From: Actinomycetota bacterium
Lineage (GTDB): Bacteria > Actinomycetota > Thermoleophilia > Solirubrobacterales > Solirubrobacteraceae
Direction of reading: 5' to 3'
DNA length: 7,069 nt
Assembly: GCA_019348575.1 (NCBI GenBank)
Contig: JAHWJE010000079.1
Coordinates: 1 to 7,069 of the forward strand
The notes under the pieces were generated by a model. The model did not search any database. It was not told the DNA's origin and was given only the letters and a program-made list of their open reading frames with translations. Both the position numbers and the translations under genes were made by a program. Below, one piece after another: positions 5,694-7,069 of the stretch; the stretch's first letter is position 1; every line of letters starts with the position of its first letter.

Positions 5694-7046
5694 CCCGTCG
5701 CCGTCATCGGCTCGTACGATCACGTGCGCCTCCCCGTGGCCTACCACTGGCCCGACGACACCCCCGACCTGCAGACCTGGTACCCGACGTCGGTGCTCGT
5801 GACCGGCTATGACATCAACACGTTCTGGGTCAGCCGCATGCTGATGATCGGCCTGCACCTGCTCGACGACGTGCCGTTCAACACGGTGATGAACCACGGG
5901 CTGGTGCGCGACCGCTTCGGCAAGAAGATGTCGAAGTCGTTCGGCAACGTCATCGACCCGCTCGAGCTGATCGACGCCTACGGCGCGGACGCCCTGCGGT
6001 TCGCCTTGCTGCGCGCGGCCTCGCCCGGGCAGGACGTCCCGCTGGCCGAGGAGTGGGTCAAGGGCGCGCGCAACTTCGCGAACAAGTTGTGGAACGCGGG
6101 ACGGTTCGTGCTGGCCAAGCTGCCGGACCGACCCGCGACTGCCGACCTCGACTCGCTGGAGCTCGAGGTCGAGGACCGCTGGATCCTGTCGCGGCTGGAG
6201 ACGGCGCGCGCGGCGACCGACGAGGCGTACGCCTGCTACGACCTGGGCCGCGCGGCACAGACGCTGTACCACTTCCTGTGGGACGAGTTCTGCGACTGGT
6301 ACCTGGAGCTGATCAAGCTGCGCAGCGACGCCGCGGTGCCGGCGGTCCTGACGACCGTGCTGGACGTCGCGCTGCGCCTGCTGCACCCGATCATGCCGTT
6401 CGTCACCGAGGAGCTGTGGCGCACGCTGCAGGGCGGCGGCGAGGTCACGCTGGTCCGCGCCTCGTGGCCGGAGGCGGCGGCACAGCGCCGCAACGAATCC
6501 GCCGAGGACGCGATGGCGACGCTGCAGGAGACGGTGACCGCGCTGCGCCGGTTCCGTGCGGTCCACGGGCTCGTGCCGTCGCGGCGGATCGACGTCACGG
6601 CCGTCGCCGGCGAACCACAGCGCAGCCTGCTGGCCGACGGCGTGCGCGCCATCAGCCGGCTGGCGGGGGTCGATACGTGGGACTTCGCCGCGGACGCCGC
6701 AGCGGCGGAGTCCGGCCCCGTGGGCAAGGTCGTGATCCCCGGTGCGGAGTTGTTCATCCCGCTGGCCGGCGTCGTCGACCTCGACGACGTCAAGCTCGAC
6801 ACCGACTGCCTTCGCACCCTCAACCGCCGCCAGGCCTGGCAGTTCCACATGCTGCCACTCAACCGCGACCCCGAACTGAACGTGGCTACCACCGCCGAGA
6901 GCCTCGTGCGGTCGGTCAACTTCTCCTCCCGCTCCATCGACGAGCCGGTGCACATCATGATCGCCGAGCGCGCCCAGCTCCGCGAGTTCCTCATGAGGCA
7001 CTACCCGGTGCCCGAGTTCCTGGCGCAGTACGCGTCGGAAATGTGA
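4506..7046 (+). CDS. Chimeric 846-aa frame: SF2 helicase half + valyl-tRNA synthetase half + GspE/PilB-like tail
   Basis: A single uninterrupted frame from TTG 4506 to TGA 7044-7046 joins three pieces from unrelated proteins. Residues 1-396 are the first part of a DEAH-type SF2 helicase. Residues 415-760 are the C-terminal part of valyl-tRNA synthetase. Residues about 761-846 resemble the N-terminal domain of GspE/PilB ATPases. A stretch of about 18 residues (397-414) fits neither neighbour. The helicase lacks its second RecA domain and the synthetase lacks its ATP-binding HIGH motif, so neither activity can be expected. Codon choice also shifts: the tail uses more CTT, CCA, GAA and GCT than the rest. 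In GC-rich DNA with few stop codons, random joins stay open often, so an in-frame fusion is weak evidence of a real protein. I take it as an assembly chimera rather than a new enzyme. The three parts are described separately. Confidence 0.7.
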   Translation: MADPTPVATAAASVPNPSDIARAEKFTREVFVHAGETTEAALAPGTARRRALEAALAEIEAGAKVPSTEWRRRYSLMLGLERVLSDDEPKLADGTSLNPHQVDALSGTLTALLAEAQRQNGNAAANGAPPAAAPVLAVDDEDEDFEEPASTATAVDHDDDDEPEVIEPLDFEVVIDIGDDDDEEEAEEESEEDGVGGDDFVFDEDQLDEQPDDPNAHKRFWFEHATGAGKTVAAMGFVDASRTGGILILTHRRNLVDQFHGELKDRGYAKRVTPALLKGQDAANGPVTVETYQWFVRNAGNISPAYSIVICDEAHTALGEKTSAAIREWSGPIFIGMTATGALIARHVTDLFPTQTSRFDLAQAARRGVIAPLRCVRIPPGPGVRTIAKVPLRRGEPVAVIGSYDHVRLPVAYHWPDDTPDLQTWYPTSVLVTGYDINTFWVSRMLMIGLHLLDDVPFNTVMNHGLVRDRFGKKMSKSFGNVIDPLELIDAYGADALRFALLRAASPGQDVPLAEEWVKGARNFANKLWNAGRFVLAKLPDRPATADLDSLELEVEDRWILSRLETARAATDEAYACYDLGRAAQTLYHFLWDEFCDWYLELIKLRSDAAVPAVLTTVLDVALRLLHPIMPFVTEELWRTLQGGGEVTLVRASWPEAAAQRRNESAEDAMATLQETVTALRRFRAVHGLVPSRRIDVTAVAGEPQRSLLADGVRAISRLAGVDTWDFAADAAAAESGPVGKVVIPGAELFIPLAGVVDLDDVKLDTDCLRTLNRRQAWQFHMLPLNRDPELNVATTAESLVRSVNFSSRSIDEPVHIMIAERAQLREFLMRHYPVPEFLAQYASEM
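4920..5141 (+). other. Acidic low-complexity insert of the helicase (residues 139-212)
   Basis: About 74 residues are dominated by Asp and Glu, including DDDDEPE, DDDDEEEAEEE and EEDG runs coded by GAC and GAG repeats. It sits between the Q-motif-like LNPHQ (97-101) and the Walker A loop (225-231), which normally lie much closer together. It is probably disordered and may be a surface loop or a DNA-mimicking or protein-binding segment. Confidence 0.7.
5748..6785 (+). pseudogene. valS: Valyl-tRNA synthetase, C-terminal half (KMSKS to start of C-terminal arm)
   Basis: ValRS charges tRNA-Val with valine and edits threonyl-tRNA. Visible here are the last part of the class I catalytic core, WPDDTPDLQTWYPTSVLVTG (415-434), FWVSRMLMIG (440-449), NHGLVRDRFG (463-472) and the KMSKS loop (474-478). 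The anticodon-binding helical domain follows at about 550-700, with LWDEFCDWYLELIK (591-604), LRLLHPIMPFVTEELW (623-638) and VRASWPEA (650-657). Finally comes IPLAGVVDLD (751-760), which opens the C-terminal coiled-coil arm. Missing are the N-terminal HIGH-containing half of the Rossmann fold, the whole editing domain and the coiled coil, so about 500 of the usual 850-900 residues are absent. The ValRS identity over IleRS or LeuRS rests on the YPTSVLVTG and PLAGVVDLD motifs. Confidence 0.88.
6786..7046 (+). other. About 85 C-terminal residues resembling a GspE/PilB N-terminal (MshEN-type) domain
   Basis: After VDLD the sequence no longer fits ValRS, which should enter a charged coiled coil here. 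It reads LRTLNRRQAWQFHMLPLNRD (769-788), then ELNVATTAESLVRSVNF (790-806), then EPVHIMIAERAQLREFLM (813-830) and ends HYPVPEFLAQYASEM. The order L-x-RR-x-A-x-x-x-x-x-LPL, then a beta-strand with VATT, then an I-x-I-A-E-x-x-Q-L-x-x-F helix, is the pattern of the small domain at the front of type II secretion and type IV pilus ATPases, also found alone in some proteins. This is pattern recognition without a search. Its codons are less biased to G/C at the third base than those before it, suggesting a different source. Seven codons after the TGA another TAA closes the window; nothing else is visible in the last 23 bases. Confidence 0.4.
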
Positions 7047-7069
7047 GCGAGGACGTAAAGACCTAAGAC

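Noticed and set aside
4758..7001. Very long open frame on the minus strand antisense to the helicase/ValRS frame
   Set aside because: Low-complexity Arg/Val/Asp-rich shadow of the plus-strand coding sequence. The plus strand has clear Walker A, DEAH and KMSKS motifs.
4506..7046. Reading the fused frame as a new defence or tRNA-targeting system (helicase plus tRNA-binding module)
   Set aside because: The helicase lacks its second motor domain and the synthetase lacks its ATP-binding half, so the parts are random truncations instead of complete modules.
6053..7066. Plus-strand open frame overlapping the ValRS part and ending at TAA 7064-7066
   Set aside because: Arg/Gly/Pro-rich out-of-frame shadow with no recognisable domain.

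Overview
The window is GC-rich with codons ending almost entirely in G or C, which fits a high-GC actinobacterium. The central genes look most like Thermoleophilia/Solirubrobacterales by family resemblance recalled from memory; no search was run. There is no rRNA, tRNA, CRISPR array, insertion sequence or integrase. No gap between genes exceeds 300 bases; the longest is the 190-base divergent region at 4316-4505.

The central block (about 319-4315) is coherent. Five genes lie on the minus strand and read right to left: a membrane-anchored TlpA-like thioredoxin, a GalT-family HIT nucleotidyltransferase, an AEC-family membrane transporter, an HD-domain protein and a 6-phosphofructokinase. The phosphofructokinase has the residue pair typical of pyrophosphate-using enzymes. 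Gaps are 88, 90, 15 and 27 bases, so the last three could share a transcript. GalT and phosphofructokinase both act on sugar phosphates; the other genes have no obvious shared pathway with them.

Both flanks are mosaics of gene pieces. On the left, phosphofructokinase homology stops about two thirds of the way through the protein (near 319). It is replaced by the upstream region and first 76 codons of a ROK-family sugar kinase in a different frame of the same strand. On the right, one 846-codon plus-strand frame (4506-7046) joins three unrelated protein pieces: the N-terminal half of an SF2 helicase (Walker A, DEAH and TAT motifs, but no second RecA domain), the C-terminal half of valyl-tRNA synthetase (KMSKS and anticodon-binding domain, but no HIGH motif or editing domain), and about 85 residues resembling the N-terminal domain of GspE/PilB-type ATPases.

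The simplest reading is a chimeric (misassembled) contig with junctions near 319, 5694-5748 and 6786. A real rearrangement or a designed-looking multidomain protein is less likely, because every piece is cut where its fold would be non-functional. No convincing new biological system was found. The points most worth a second look are the junctions, the PPi-type signature of the phosphofructokinase, the loss of both zinc cysteines in the GalT-like protein, the acidic insert in the helicase, and a 9-bp perfect inverted repeat just upstream of the helicase start.
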